Shown one piece after another: positions 33,724 through 45,043 of a stretch of DNA of 64,000 nucleotides. The notes beneath the pieces are model-generated. The model searched no databases. It had not been told where the DNA came from and saw only the letters and a list, made by a program, of their open reading frames with translations. Numbering within the stretch: the first letter of the stretch is position 1; the number at the start of each line of letters is the position of its first letter. A program made the translations under genes and the position numbers. The stretch is from Corynebacterium mycetoides (lineage in GTDB: Bacteria; Actinomycetota; Actinomycetes; Mycobacteriales; Mycobacteriaceae). The stretch covers positions 1,798,001 through 1,862,000 of the forward strand of contig NZ_LT629700.1 of NCBI RefSeq assembly GCF_900103625.1. The letters are read 5' to 3'.

Positions 33724-34175
33724 CACTTTTGTTTCCGCCGGTAGTACACCTGCCGGCGTACCGTGGCCACGGTGTCGCCCGCCTCATCGGTCACCTCGGT
33801 GTCGAACCAGTGCAGGTACTTGGACCCGTCGGCGGTTTTTTCCTTGATTAGCTCGTAGGTCTCGTCGGGGATCTCCATCACCGCGGTGATGGTGCCCGTG
33901 CCGGGTTTGAGGAACTTCACCTCGCCGGCGACGTCCCACACTGTGTACTCCTTGCCCAGGCGCGCCATCGAGGCGAGCATGAAGAAGGGGTCCGTCATGG
34001 CCATGATGGTGCCGCCGAAGGCGACGCCCGCGGCGTTCCGGGTGAGTGTGTTTACCGTGTGGGTGACCACGACGCGGGATCCGTCGTCGGTAAATTCCTT
34101 GAGACGGATTCCGGCGCCGATGAATGGCGGCCAAAAGTTCATGTAACGGCGCAGAGTTTTCGCGGAGAAGTGCAT
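33723..34175 (-). CDS. Hotdog-fold thioesterase-like protein (DUF4442)
   Basis: 150 residues. HotDog region with NTLTRNAAGVAFGGTIMAMTDPF and a following beta strand pattern; DUF4442 proteins are PaaI/YiiD-like thioesterases. No clear catalytic residue can be named. The stop TGA shares its final base with the end of tRNA-Thr, so the two genes share one base on opposite strands. Upstream lies an acyl-CoA synthetase on the same strand, suggesting acyl-thioester metabolism. Confidence 0.78.
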   Translation of the reverse strand: MHFSAKTLRRYMNFWPPFIGAGIRLKEFTDDGSRVVVTHTVNTLTRNAAGVAFGGTIMAMTDPFFMLASMARLGKEYTVWDVAGEVKFLKPGTGTITAVMEIPDETYELIKEKTADGSKYLHWFDTEVTDEAGDTVATVRRQVYYRRKQK

Positions 34176-34207
34176 TGCCAGAGTTTAACGCCGGTTTAAC
34201 GCCGCGC

Positions 34208-35881
34208 CTACCGCTCGTCTTCGCGTGTCGACGCCGGAAGCAGGCGCGGGACTACCTTTCCCGTCGCGTTGCGGGGCAGGTCCTCGACGAAGTTGACATC
34301 GCGGGGAATGGAGTGGTCCGCCAAGTTGTCGCGGACCCACGCGCGCACGGCGTCGGCGGTGAGCGCCCGCCCGGCGTTGTCACGCGTGGGTACCACCCAT
34401 ACGGCAATGCGCTGGAAGGCGTCCGCGTCATCGACGCCGCCGGAGTGGACGTCGTCGATGCCGGGCATGCGTTCAAGCGTCTCGGTGACGGATTGCGGGT
34501 GGACGTTCTCGCCGCCGACGATGATCATGTCGTCGTTGCGGCTGAGCACGTGGAGGAACCCGTCGGCGTCGAAATAGCCCAGGTCGCCCATCTCCACGAG
34601 CCCGTCGATGGTCACGATGGGGGTCTCGGGGTTGGAGTATCCCTTCAGCGCGGTCTCGTTGTTGAGGAAGATGCGCCCGACTTGGCCCCGGGCGACCTCT
34701 TTGTCGTCGTGGCCGTAGATGCGCAGGATGGTGCCTGGGGGCACGCGGCCGGCGACGGTGGGGTTCGCCGCCACGAGTTCGGGCTCGGCGCAGGCGGCGA
34801 GCGCGAGTTCGGTGGATCCGTAGTAGTTGGCCAGGATCGGGCCGAAGCGCTCGATCATGCGCTCCACGATGACGGGGGTCAGCGCGTTGCCGGCGGAGGC
34901 GATGAACTTCAGGCTGGAGGTGTCCCACTTCTCGTTGTCGGCGACGTCGAGCATCTGCTTGAAAAAGATCGGCGAGGACAACAGGCCGTCGCACCGGTAG
35001 TGGTCGATCTGGCGGAAGACGTTTTCCGGGTCGAAGACGCGCTGGGTGACAATGGTGTTGCGGGCGCCGAGCGAGACGTTGACGGCGGACCAGCCCCAGG
35101 TGTGGAACATCGACGCGGTGATCTGCATCGTCATGCCGGCGTGCCACGGCACGGCGGCGAGGTAGCCGGCCACGACTAGGGGCAGCACGGGCTCGGGTCG
35201 CAGAATGCCCTTCGGGACTCCGGAGGTGCCCGAGGACATGAGCACGATGTTGCCGTGCCGCGGGAAGGCGGGGAGTTTCGGCAGGCCCGCGTCGCCTGCC
35301 TTGATGATGCTGTCCAGGGTGTCGTCTGTGCCGTGCGCGGCGGCGGTGTGCGCCCAGACGACGTCGATGCCGTCCATCTCGTCGGGGATGCGCTCGGCGA
35401 ACTCGTCGTCGATGAACAGCACGTTCACGTTGTTTTCGGCGAAGATGCCGGCGAGCTGCTCGGGTGAGGAGCCCACGTTGAGAAGGAACAGCTCGCCCCC
35501 GGCGTAGCCCTTGGCCCCCATGGGCAGGATGATGCCGCGCCCGTTGCGGGCCATCACGCCGATGCGCAGGGCGTCGAGCCGGCGTTCCTCTTTGCGCGCG
35601 AGCAGCCATCGCGCGACGGTGCGCGCCTGGTCGCGCAGCTGGCGGTAGGTGAGGACACCGTCGTCGTCGATAAGCGCGTTGCGCTGCGGGCTGACGGTTG
35701 CACCCTGCTCGATCTCCCGGGCGGTGGTGAAGCGGTACCGCGCCAGGGTGGGCACGGTCAGGGCGAGGCCGCGCGGTGTGCCTTCGACGTCGAGTACCCC
35801 CGCGCGGACGGCGGCGCGGACGAAGCGGGCGAGGGAGGTGGCGGTGAAGGCTGCGCGCTGCAGGGGGTTCAGTGGCGGCAT
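34208..35881 (-). CDS. Acyl-CoA/acyl-AMP synthetase
   Basis: 557 residues. Motif MSSGTSGVPKGI binds ATP phosphate; YYGSTELALA and GDLGYFDADGF, followed by SRNDDMIIVGGENVHPQ and the catalytic Lys in NATGKVVPR, complete the ANL enzyme set. Related to FadD12/FadD2-like ligases of actinobacteria. Activates a carboxylic acid with ATP and CoA; chain length unknown. Thirty-two bases upstream of the thioesterase-like gene. Confidence 0.9.
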   Translation of the reverse strand: MPPLNPLQRAAFTATSLARFVRAAVRAGVLDVEGTPRGLALTVPTLARYRFTTAREIEQGATVSPQRNALIDDDGVLTYRQLRDQARTVARWLLARKEERRLDALRIGVMARNGRGIILPMGAKGYAGGELFLLNVGSSPEQLAGIFAENNVNVLFIDDEFAERIPDEMDGIDVVWAHTAAAHGTDDTLDSIIKAGDAGLPKLPAFPRHGNIVLMSSGTSGVPKGILRPEPVLPLVVAGYLAAVPWHAGMTMQITASMFHTWGWSAVNVSLGARNTIVTQRVFDPENVFRQIDHYRCDGLLSSPIFFKQMLDVADNEKWDTSSLKFIASAGNALTPVIVERMIERFGPILANYYGSTELALAACAEPELVAANPTVAGRVPPGTILRIYGHDDKEVARGQVGRIFLNNETALKGYSNPETPIVTIDGLVEMGDLGYFDADGFLHVLSRNDDMIIVGGENVHPQSVTETLERMPGIDDVHSGGVDDADAFQRIAVWVVPTRDNAGRALTADAVRAWVRDNLADHSIPRDVNFVEDLPRNATGKVVPRLLPASTREDER

Positions 35882-35973
35882 GTGTCAACTTTCGGGGTCG
35901 CGGCGTGAGTGGACGGTTTGACAATTTGCGGGTCAAAATCATTTACATGATATCCCTAACAACGCTCGAAGTG

Positions 35974-36001
35974 TTGCGTATGTTACATATGTGGCTAGAG
36001 T
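35974..36001 (+). promoter_or_regulatory. Promoter of the SGNH esterase gene
   Basis: -35 TTGCGT (35974-35979) and -10 TAGAGT (35996-36001) with a 16-base spacer containing ACATATGT. The start would be near 36008, giving a leader of about 90 bases. The rest of 35882-36098 shows no gene. Confidence 0.45.
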
Positions 36002-36098
36002 AGCCTCTGTTGTATACGGGTGCTCTCCGCCCAGTAACGCTCGGGCTGCGCCCGGGGATTAACCCATGGAGCACGCACAACCTCAGAGGAGCCTAGAC

Positions 36099-36935
36099 AT
36101 GTCCCCACGTACCTTCCTCCGCCGCGTCGCGGCCACATGCGCAGCAGTGATCACCGCGTGCGCCGTTGCCCAGGCGCCCCAGGCGCACGCGCAGGAGCGC
36201 AACATGGTGATTTTCGGCGACTCCGTGATTGCGGACCCCAACGCGCCGCAGTGGCTCGCCGGAAAGCTGGGCCTAGATCCGCGCGGCTCCTCCAACGTGG
36301 GCACATGGTGCCCGCAGAGCCCGACCAACTGGGGCCGCCTCGCCGCCGCCAAGCTCGGTCTGCAGGCGTGGGACTACTCGTGCACCGGAACCACCACCAT
36401 CTCCCGCGGCCCGCAGCTGTACACGCAGGTTGATCGCGCGCTTAACGACGGCGGGCTCAACGCCAACACAGCCCGCGTCATCATCTCGACCGGCTTCAAC
36501 GACACGTACAACAACGAGGGACGCCCCGACGCTGACGTCCGGCGCGACTTTGTGAACTACATGGTTCCGCAGATCAGCCGCATCCGCGCCGCCGCGCCCA
36601 ACGCCCGCATCCAGTTCGTCGGGTACCCGAAGATCACCTCCGGCGACCGCGTCTGCCTGTTCCACGTCGCCCCGAACACCTCCGACTGGACCCCGTTTCC
36701 GCAGGTGGAGCGCTGGGAAAACCAGGCGCAGTGGATGCAGGTGGATGCCGCGGTCGCGACCGGCACCGAGTTCCTCGACCTGAAGCCCTCCACGTGGGAC
36801 AACAACATGTGCTCGCCGGACAGCCAGCGGATGTGGGCCGGCCTCGTCGACTTCTACGCCGGCGCGGGCAACCTGCCCATCCACGTCAACCAGCGCGGAC
36901 ACGAGCACGTATCCAACGTCATCGCGGCGTCCTAG
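36099..36935 (+). CDS. Secreted SGNH/GDSL esterase
   Basis: 278 residues from the ATG at 36099, which AGAGGAG precedes at nine bases; a frame start at 36066 lacks one. Signal peptide about 1-31 ending AHA. GDS nucleophile motif is IFGDSVIADP (S42), with an oxyanion Gly/Asn in STGFNDTYNN and the Asp-x-x-His-like end at VNQRGHEHVS. Four to six cysteines suggest disulfides. Related to actinobacterial lipases and the Rv0518 group; acts outside the cell on esters. Substrate unknown. Confidence 0.85.
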   Translation: MSPRTFLRRVAATCAAVITACAVAQAPQAHAQERNMVIFGDSVIADPNAPQWLAGKLGLDPRGSSNVGTWCPQSPTNWGRLAAAKLGLQAWDYSCTGTTTISRGPQLYTQVDRALNDGGLNANTARVIISTGFNDTYNNEGRPDADVRRDFVNYMVPQISRIRAAAPNARIQFVGYPKITSGDRVCLFHVAPNTSDWTPFPQVERWENQAQWMQVDAAVATGTEFLDLKPSTWDNNMCSPDSQRMWAGLVDFYAGAGNLPIHVNQRGHEHVSNVIAAS

Positions 36936-36955
36936 CACCGTGCCGGGCGCCGGCG

Positions 36956-36961
36956 CTAGTC
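36956..36961 (+). promoter_or_regulatory. -10 box of the mycothiol-dependent dehydrogenase
   Basis: TAGTCT lies about seven bases before the ATG at 36969 with no ribosome site, so the transcript is likely leaderless and independent of the esterase. Confidence 0.45.
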
Positions 36962-36968
36962 TCGGGGT

Positions 36969-38069
36969 ATGAGTCACACAGTCCAAGGAATCGTTGCCCG
37001 AGAGAAGGGGAGCGACGTCGAGCTCGTTGACGTCGTCATTCCCGAGCCGGGGCCGCACGATGTGGTCGTGCGCGTCCAAGCCACCGGCGTGTGCCACACC
37101 GACCTCGCCTACCGCGACGGGGATATCGCGGACGAGTACCCGTTCCTTCTTGGCCACGAGACCTCCGGCATCGTCGAATCCGTCGGCTCGGACGTCTCCC
37201 ACGTCGCGGAGGGCGACTTCGTGGTGCTGAACTGGCGGGCCATCTGCGGGGAGTGCCGCGCGTGCCGCAAGGGCGACGTGAAAAACTGCTTCAACACCCA
37301 CAATGCCTCCAAGCGCATGACGCTGACGGACGGCACCGAGCTCACGGCCGCGCTCGGCATCGGCTCGTTCGCGGAAAAGACGCTCGTGCACGAGAAGCAG
37401 TGCACGAAGGTCAACCCCGAGGAGGATCCCGCGGCCGCGGGCCTGCTCGGCTGCGGGATCATGGCCGGGCTCGGCGCGTCTGTGAACACGGGCGCGGTAC
37501 AGCGCGGCGAGTCCGTCGCCGTTTTCGGCCTCGGCGGGGTGGGCCTAGCCGCCGTGGCGGGTGCGCAGCTGGCGGGAGCGACCACGATCGTCGCGGTCGA
37601 CCTGGACCAGCGCAAGTGTGACGCCGCCATCCAGCGCTTCGGCGCGACCCACGCTGTGTGCTCGAAGGGGCTGGGCGAGGACGAGGTCATCGACGCGGTG
37701 CGGGAACTCACCGGTGGCTTCGGCGCGGATGTCACCGTCGACGCGGTTGGCATCCAGCCGACGTGGCGCCAGGCGTTCTACTCGCGCGACTTCGCCGGGC
37801 GGATGGTCATGGTGGGGGTGCCCAACACGACCGACCACATCGACCTCCCCGCCATCGACGTCTACTCCCGGGGCGGGTCCATCAAGCCGGCCTGGTACGG
37901 AGACTGCCTCCCGGAGCGCGACTTCCCCGCCTACGTCGACCTGCACCTGCAGGGACGATTCCCGCTCGGGGAGTTCGTTTCCGAGCGCATCGGCATCGGC
38001 GATGTCGAGGAGGCGTTTGCCAAGATGAAGCGTGGCGACGTGCTGCGAAGCGTGGTGGAGTTCTCATGA
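36969..38069 (+). CDS. adhE: S-(hydroxymethyl)mycothiol dehydrogenase
   Basis: 366 residues. Medium-chain Zn alcohol dehydrogenase: catalytic Zn ligands in ATGVCHTDL and GHE, structural Zn cysteines in [18 protein letters not shown]-binding [10 protein letters not shown]. The subfamily oxidises the adduct of formaldehyde with mycothiol (the Rv2259/MscR group). In C. glutamicum the corresponding gene is called adhE/fadH and also precedes an MBL hydrolase. ATGA overlap couples it to that gene. Confidence 0.9.
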   Translation: MSHTVQGIVAREKGSDVELVDVVIPEPGPHDVVVRVQATGVCHTDLAYRDGDIADEYPFLLGHETSGIVESVGSDVSHVAEGDFVVLNWRAICGECRACRKGDVKNCFNTHNASKRMTLTDGTELTAALGIGSFAEKTLVHEKQCTKVNPEEDPAAAGLLGCGIMAGLGASVNTGAVQRGESVAVFGLGGVGLAAVAGAQLAGATTIVAVDLDQRKCDAAIQRFGATHAVCSKGLGEDEVIDAVRELTGGFGADVTVDAVGIQPTWRQAFYSRDFAGRMVMVGVPNTTDHIDLPAIDVYSRGGSIKPAWYGDCLPERDFPAYVDLHLQGRFPLGEFVSERIGIGDVEEAFAKMKRGDVLRSVVEFS

Positions 38070-38692
38070 CGCTGCGGATTGAAAACGTGGTCACCTCGGG
38101 CGTGTTCCGCCTCGACGGGGGCGAGTGGGACGTGGACAACAACGTCTGGATCGTCGGCGACGACTCCGAGGTCTACATCATCGACGCCGCCCACGACGCC
38201 GAAGCCATTGCCAAGGCCGTGGGGCAGCGCACCGTCAAGGGGATTATCGCCACCCACGGCCACAACGACCACGTTGACGCCGCGCCCCTTCTGAGCACGC
38301 TTGTCGACGCCCCCGTGTACCTGCACCCCGGCGACGACATGTTATGGCTCGACGCCAACCCGGGCGAAAAGTTCCTCGAGCTTTCCGACTGCCAGGTGTT
38401 CCCGATCGCCGGCACCGAGCTGAAAGTTCTGTCGACCCCGGGCCACTCGCCCGGGTCGGTGGTGCTCTACGCCGAGGAGGCGGGCGAGCTGTTCTCCGGC
38501 GACACCCTGTTCCAGGGCGGCCCCGGCGCGACGGGGCGCTCGTACTCGTCGTTTGACACGATCATTGAGTCACTGAAGACCCGGGTCCTGGATCTGCCCG
38601 CGGAGACGATCGTGCGCACCGGGCACGGGGATCACACCACCATCGGTGAGGAAGCCCCCCACCTGGAGGAGTGGATCAGGCGCGGCCACTAG
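38066..38692 (+). CDS. Metallo-beta-lactamase-fold hydrolase paired with the mycothiol dehydrogenase
   Basis: 208 residues. Glyoxalase II-like metal motif [10 protein letters not shown], with [14 protein letters not shown] and RTGHGD. The tight coupling with the preceding gene, also seen in mycobacteria (Rv2259-Rv2260), suggests it hydrolyses S-formylmycothiol to formate and mycothiol; this is inferred from context. The stop overlaps the convergent DUF2304 gene by 17 bases. Confidence 0.86.
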   Translation: MTLRIENVVTSGVFRLDGGEWDVDNNVWIVGDDSEVYIIDAAHDAEAIAKAVGQRTVKGIIATHGHNDHVDAAPLLSTLVDAPVYLHPGDDMLWLDANPGEKFLELSDCQVFPIAGTELKVLSTPGHSPGSVVLYAEEAGELFSGDTLFQGGPGATGRSYSSFDTIIESLKTRVLDLPAETIVRTGHGDHTTIGEEAPHLEEWIRRGH

Positions 38693-39023
38693 CGCCGTCG
38701 GGTGCCGTCGCGTTCTGCAGCGCGACGGCACGGGCGAGGCGCGCGTAGCGCAGTTCTTGCTCGCGGAAGCGGGTCCACGTGGAGATCGTCGTAAAGAAAA
38801 ACGCGACGATGAGCACGTAGAGCATGAGGTCGGTGCCGCGGTCCACGCCGAGCCAGTTGGCCACGACAGTGACGTCGTCGGGGCGCAGGATCGCCCACAC
38901 AGCGGCCACCATGAGGGCGACGAAGCCGATTTTGACCCACGCCTTGGCGTTTGCTTTTTTGCGGTTGGTGAAAAAGTAGAACGCCAGGGCGAGCGCGGCG
39001 ACGAGAAGCAGGACCTGGATCAC
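38676..39023 (-). CDS. DUF2304 membrane protein
   Basis: 115 residues from GTG. Three membrane helices with short loops and a charged tail; DUF2304 proteins regularly neighbour GT2 enzymes. The GTG overlaps the stop of the preceding glycosyltransferase by four bases, so they are coupled. May help lipid-linked sugar transfer. Confidence 0.8.
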   Translation of the reverse strand: MIQVLLLVAALALAFYFFTNRKKANAKAWVKIGFVALMVAAVWAILRPDDVTVVANWLGVDRGTDLMLYVLIVAFFFTTISTWTRFREQELRYARLARAVALQNATAPDGASGRA

Positions 39024-39736
39024 GGCAGCCTCCGTGCGACAATGCCGTCGGCCAGGATGTTGACGCCGTTGATCAGCGACTGCCCCTTGCTCATCGAGTA
39101 CTCCGTGTACAGGATGTCCACCGGCTCCTCGGCCACGCGCCAGCCCTGCGTGTCAATCATGGACACGATTTCGGAGGCGTGCGACATCCCGTTCATGCGG
39201 ATGTTCATTTCGTCGGCGACCTTCTTGTTAAAGGCGCGCAGCCCGTTGTGGGCGTCCGACAGGCCCAGGCGTCGTGTGCGCGGCGACAGCAGGACAACAG
39301 TCTTGAGCACCACTCGTTTGATCCAGGGGACCTGGGTGTTGTCCTGGCCGGCGAAGCGGGTCCCCACGACAATGTCGATGGGTTCCTCGCGCAGCCGGCG
39401 AACCATCTTGACCACGTCTTTTACCTGGTGCTGGCCGTCGGCGTCGAAGGTGACGAAGTACTTCGCGCCGGGCTGCGCGCGGGCGTACTCCACACCCGTC
39501 TGGATGGCCGCGCCCTGGCCAAGGTTCACGGGGTGGTTGACAAGGTGCGCGCCAGCGGCGCGGATCGCGGCGGCGGAGTTGTCCTCGGAGCCGTCGTTGA
39601 CGGCGACGACGTTGGGAAACGTCTCGCGCGCGTGCTCGATGACCTCCTGGATGACCGGCCCCTCGTTGTAGCAGGGGATGACCAACCAGGTGTCAGAGAA
39701 GTCCCGGTTCTCCGGGTGGTCCTGGATATCGTCCAT
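39020..39736 (-). CDS. GT2 family glycosyltransferase
   Basis: 238 residues from the ATG at 39736; a GTG four codons upstream is possible. DPM1/Dol-P-like fold: VIPCYNEG, VNDGSEDNS, DADGQHQ and a conserved GTRF. Its kind transfers a nucleotide sugar to polyprenyl phosphate. Part of the rhamnose cluster. Confidence 0.86.
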   Translation of the reverse strand: MDDIQDHPENRDFSDTWLVIPCYNEGPVIQEVIEHARETFPNVVAVNDGSEDNSAAAIRAAGAHLVNHPVNLGQGAAIQTGVEYARAQPGAKYFVTFDADGQHQVKDVVKMVRRLREEPIDIVVGTRFAGQDNTQVPWIKRVVLKTVVLLSPRTRRLGLSDAHNGLRAFNKKVADEMNIRMNGMSHASEIVSMIDTQGWRVAEEPVDILYTEYSMSKGQSLINGVNILADGIVARRLP

Positions 39737-39752
39737 AGCACCGCCCACGTTA

Positions 39753-40547
39753 CTAGCTGCGGTGGAAAAGTTGCGCGTACACGCGGGTGAGCAGCGCGGT
39801 TGGCAGCATGCGGTAGGCGGTGCGCGCCGCCAGGTTGAACCGGGCGCGCCACGGGCCGATGAGCCCGTAGGAGACCAGCCTGGCCTGCATGTCTTTTTCC
39901 GCGGCGAACATTCCCTTGCCCGTGCGCCGCGCGAACTGCGCCGGGTTGACCCGGAAGTACGTCAGGGGCTCGGGCAGGTTGTGCAGGCGCCACCCACCCG
40001 CGGCCAGGCGCGCGTAGAGGTCGTAATCCTCCATGAGGTGCACGTCCGTGTACCCGCCGACTTCCTTGACCGCCGCGGTGCGCAGCATGACGGAGGGGTT
40101 GTTGATGGGGGAGTTGATGCGCAGGTAGTCGTGCGGGTCTTCGGGGAGCCTGCGGATCGCCCCGCCGTCACCGGGTGCGTCGGCGAACTCCTCGACGGCC
40201 GTGCCCACCGCACCCGTCTCGGGGTGCGCCTCCAGGTAGGCCACCTGGGCCGCGAAGCGCTCCGGTTTGGCCACGTCGTCGCTGTCCAGCCGCGCCACAT
40301 ACGTCGACGTGATCGTGTCCAACCCCGCTTGCGAGGCCAGCCCGGAGCCGACGTTGCGCTCGAGCGTGACCACGCGCACCCCGCGCGCCGCAGCTACCTG
40401 GCGCACCTCGTCGGAGACGGCCCCGTCGAAAACGAGGACGATCTCGTCCGGGGGGAGGGTCTGGGCGAGAAGAGAGCCAAGAGCGAGGTCCAGCTCGTCA
40501 GCGCCGGTTCGGTGATACGCGGTGACGAGGGCAGAGAGGCTGGGCAT
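39753..40547 (-). CDS. GT2 family glycosyltransferase, rhamnosyltransferase-like
   Basis: 264 residues. LVTAYHRTG, VFDGAVSDEV, LDSDDVAKPERF (DxD), INSPINNPSVMLR and MEDYDLYARLA are the family A motifs. Directly after rmlA, so rhamnose or galactofuranose is a plausible donor; not proven. Confidence 0.85.
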   Translation of the reverse strand: MPSLSALVTAYHRTGADELDLALGSLLAQTLPPDEIVLVFDGAVSDEVRQVAAARGVRVVTLERNVGSGLASQAGLDTITSTYVARLDSDDVAKPERFAAQVAYLEAHPETGAVGTAVEEFADAPGDGGAIRRLPEDPHDYLRINSPINNPSVMLRTAAVKEVGGYTDVHLMEDYDLYARLAAGGWRLHNLPEPLTYFRVNPAQFARRTGKGMFAAEKDMQARLVSYGLIGPWRARFNLAARTAYRMLPTALLTRVYAQLFHRS

Positions 40548-40568
40548 GGGGCTGATACTAGCGCGCCC

Positions 40569-41432
40569 CTAGTCCCTCGCGGCGTCGATGAGGTAACGCC
40601 CGTAACCGGATTTGAGCATCGACTGGCCCAGTTCCGCAAGCGCCTCCGCGGAAATGAGTCCCTCCCGGTACGCGGCGACCTCGGGGGAGCCGATGACTGT
40701 GCCGGTGCGTTTCTGAATCACTTCGACATAGGCGCTGGCCTCGCTCATGGAATCGATGGTGCCGGTGTCGAGCCAGACGTCGCCACGCTGCAGGCGGTGC
40801 ACCTGGAGCGCGCCGCGGCGCAGGTACTCCTCGTTGACGGAGGTGATCTCGAGCTCACCGCGCTCGCTCGGGGTGATGGTTTTGGCGATGTCGACGACCT
40901 CGTTGTCGTAGAAGTACAGCCCGACGACGGCGTAGGGCGATTTCGGGTGGGCGGGCTTTTCCTCGATGGAGGTCGCGGTGCCGTGCTCGTCGAAGGAAAC
41001 GACGCCGTAGCGCTGCGGGTCGGAGACTTCGTAGGCGAAGATGGCGCCGCCCTGGACGTCGCGGACGCCGCCGAGGATTTCTGTCAGGCCGGCGCCCTCG
41101 AAGATGTTGTCGCCGAGTACGAGCGCGACGGAGTCGTCGCCGATGAAGTCCTCACCGATGATGAAGGCCTGGGCCAAGCCTTCCGGTTTCGGCTGCACCG
41201 CGTAATGGATCATGATGCCGAATTGGGAGCCGCTGCCAAGCAGCCGCTGAAATGCGTCAGCGTCTTCGGGGGTGGTGATGACGAGGACCTCGCGGATGCC
41301 CGCGCTAATGAGGGTGCTCAGCGGGTAGTAGATCATGGGCTTGTCGTAGATCGGCATGAGCTGCTTGGAAACGGCCTTGGTGATCGGGTAGAGACGCGTG
41401 CCCGATCCGCCCGCGAGGATGATGCCCTTCAT
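40569..41432 (-). CDS. rmlA: Glucose-1-phosphate thymidylyltransferase
   Basis: 287 residues. Nucleotidyl motif [19 protein letters not shown] with pyrophosphate-binding Arg and Lys, plus LGDNIF (metal Asp) and EKPAHPKS. Makes dTDP-glucose, the first step of dTDP-L-rhamnose synthesis. Twelve bases after rmlCD. Confidence 0.95.
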   Translation of the reverse strand: MKGIILAGGSGTRLYPITKAVSKQLMPIYDKPMIYYPLSTLISAGIREVLVITTPEDADAFQRLLGSGSQFGIMIHYAVQPKPEGLAQAFIIGEDFIGDDSVALVLGDNIFEGAGLTEILGGVRDVQGGAIFAYEVSDPQRYGVVSFDEHGTATSIEEKPAHPKSPYAVVGLYFYDNEVVDIAKTITPSERGELEITSVNEEYLRRGALQVHRLQRGDVWLDTGTIDSMSEASAYVEVIQKRTGTVIGSPEVAAYREGLISAEALAELGQSMLKSGYGRYLIDAARD

Positions 41433-41443
41433 GGGTGCTCACT

Positions 41444-42772
41444 CTAGTGGGCGAGGTAGACGGCCAGCGCCGCCCGCCAGTTGGTCGGCGTGAACCCGGC
41501 GGCCTTAATCTTGTCCAGCGCAAGCGTCGATTCCGCCGGCCGGGGGGCCTCGGGGCCATTGAGCTCGTGGTACTGCGCCGTGGTCACGGGCGTGACGTTG
41601 GCGGGGTCGCTGCCCATCCCAATGAACACGCTCATGGCTATTTCGTCGCGGCCGACCGTGTCCCCGTCGGAGGTGATGTTGTACACCCCGTAGTCCGCGC
41701 CCGTGGAGAGCAGGTGCGCGATGCCCTTGGCCAGGTCGCTGGCGGCGGTGGGGCGGCCGCGCTGATCCGAGATGACGCTCGGGGTGGCGCCGGACTGCGC
41801 GAGCCGGGCCATGGTGGCCATGAAGTTCGCGCCCTCGCCGAACACCCAGGAGGTGCGGATGACGTAGTGGCGCGGCGCGCCCGTGGCCGCGGTTTCGCCC
41901 GCGGCTTTCGACGCGCCGTAGGCGCTCAGCGGCGAGGGCAGCTCGTCTTCGGTGTGCACCTCGACCGTGCCGTCGAAGATGTAGTCGCTGGAGACGTGGA
42001 CCAGGGTCAGGTCGTGCTCGGAGGCGATGCGGGCAAGCCCCGCGACCGCGTCCGCGTTGACCGCCCACGCTGTTTTCCTGTCGGTCTCCGCACCGTTGAC
42101 ATCGTTGTAGGCGGCGCAGTTGATAATCGCCCGGTACTCGTTCCAATCGCGCGCCGGAGGGTGGGTGATGTCGAAGTCCTCGCGGGTGCAAAACTCGGCC
42201 TCGCGCTCGGAATAGAGTGTGCGCAGCGCCCGGCCCAGCTGGCCATTGGCCCCCGTGACGAGGATCTTGCGGGGTGGCACGGTGGGGGCGTCGACAAGCG
42301 GCGGGTGATTGAGATCCGCCTCAGATAGCTCGGCGGGCTCCAGCGGCCAGTCGATCTCGCGGTAGGAGCAGTAGGCGTACGCGCCGTTCGGGTTGTAGCG
42401 GGCGTTGACCAGGTAGGTGTATGTGGTGGCGTCCGCGAGCGCCTGGAAGCCGTTGGCCACCCCGCGCGGGACGAACACCGCGGTGTCCGGGCCGATCTCG
42501 ATGCCGAACATCTCGCCGAAGGTGGCCGAACCCTCCCGCAAGTCCACCCAGGCGGCGTAAACGTGGCCCGTGGCCACCGAGACCCACTTGTCCCACGGCT
42601 CGGCGTGCATGCCGCGGGTAGCGCCGCGCCGGGCATTGAAGGAGATGTTGTTCTGCACCGGGCGTAACCGCTGGCCGGACCAGTTTTCCTTGAACCAGCC
42701 GCGGTTATCCTCGTGGAGGGTTAAGCGGTGGATCTCCAGGCCGTCGATGGGGGTGTTCTCCATGGCAGTCAT
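41444..42772 (-). CDS. rmlCD: Fused dTDP-4-dehydrorhamnose 3,5-epimerase / reductase
   Basis: 442 residues. Residues 1-165 are RmlC (cupin, with GMHAEPWDKW for the catalytic His); from about 170 an RmlD reductase begins with Rossmann motif VTGANGQLGRAL and has the SDYIFDG and YGASKAAGE (Tyr-x-x-x-Lys) sites. The fusion is known in corynebacteria. A GTG/ATG choice 3 residues apart exists. One 11-mer lies near the linker. Confidence 0.94.
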   Translation of the reverse strand: MTAMENTPIDGLEIHRLTLHEDNRGWFKENWSGQRLRPVQNNISFNARRGATRGMHAEPWDKWVSVATGHVYAAWVDLREGSATFGEMFGIEIGPDTAVFVPRGVANGFQALADATTYTYLVNARYNPNGAYAYCSYREIDWPLEPAELSEADLNHPPLVDAPTVPPRKILVTGANGQLGRALRTLYSEREAEFCTREDFDITHPPARDWNEYRAIINCAAYNDVNGAETDRKTAWAVNADAVAGLARIASEHDLTLVHVSSDYIFDGTVEVHTEDELPSPLSAYGASKAAGETAATGAPRHYVIRTSWVFGEGANFMATMARLAQSGATPSVISDQRGRPTAASDLAKGIAHLLSTGADYGVYNITSDGDTVGRDEIAMSVFIGMGSDPANVTPVTTAQYHELNGPEAPRPAESTLALDKIKAAGFTPTNWRAALAVYLAH

Positions 42773-42848
42773 ACTAGGCGGTGTGTAGCGCAGCGACGTG
42801 TGCCACGTTCTTCAGCGGCGACGGCCTTGAAATCGCCGTGCCGGCTGC

Positions 42849-45033
<2,185 letters not shown>

Positions 45034-45043
<10 letters not shown>

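Noticed and set aside
39678-41447. 589-codon frame opposite the glycosyltransferase and rmlA genes
   Set aside because: It crosses two well-defined minus-strand genes and their boundaries and shows no domain.
42773-42848. Possible small gene between rmlCD and rmlB
   Set aside because: No start with ribosome site and no conserved pattern in 76 bases.
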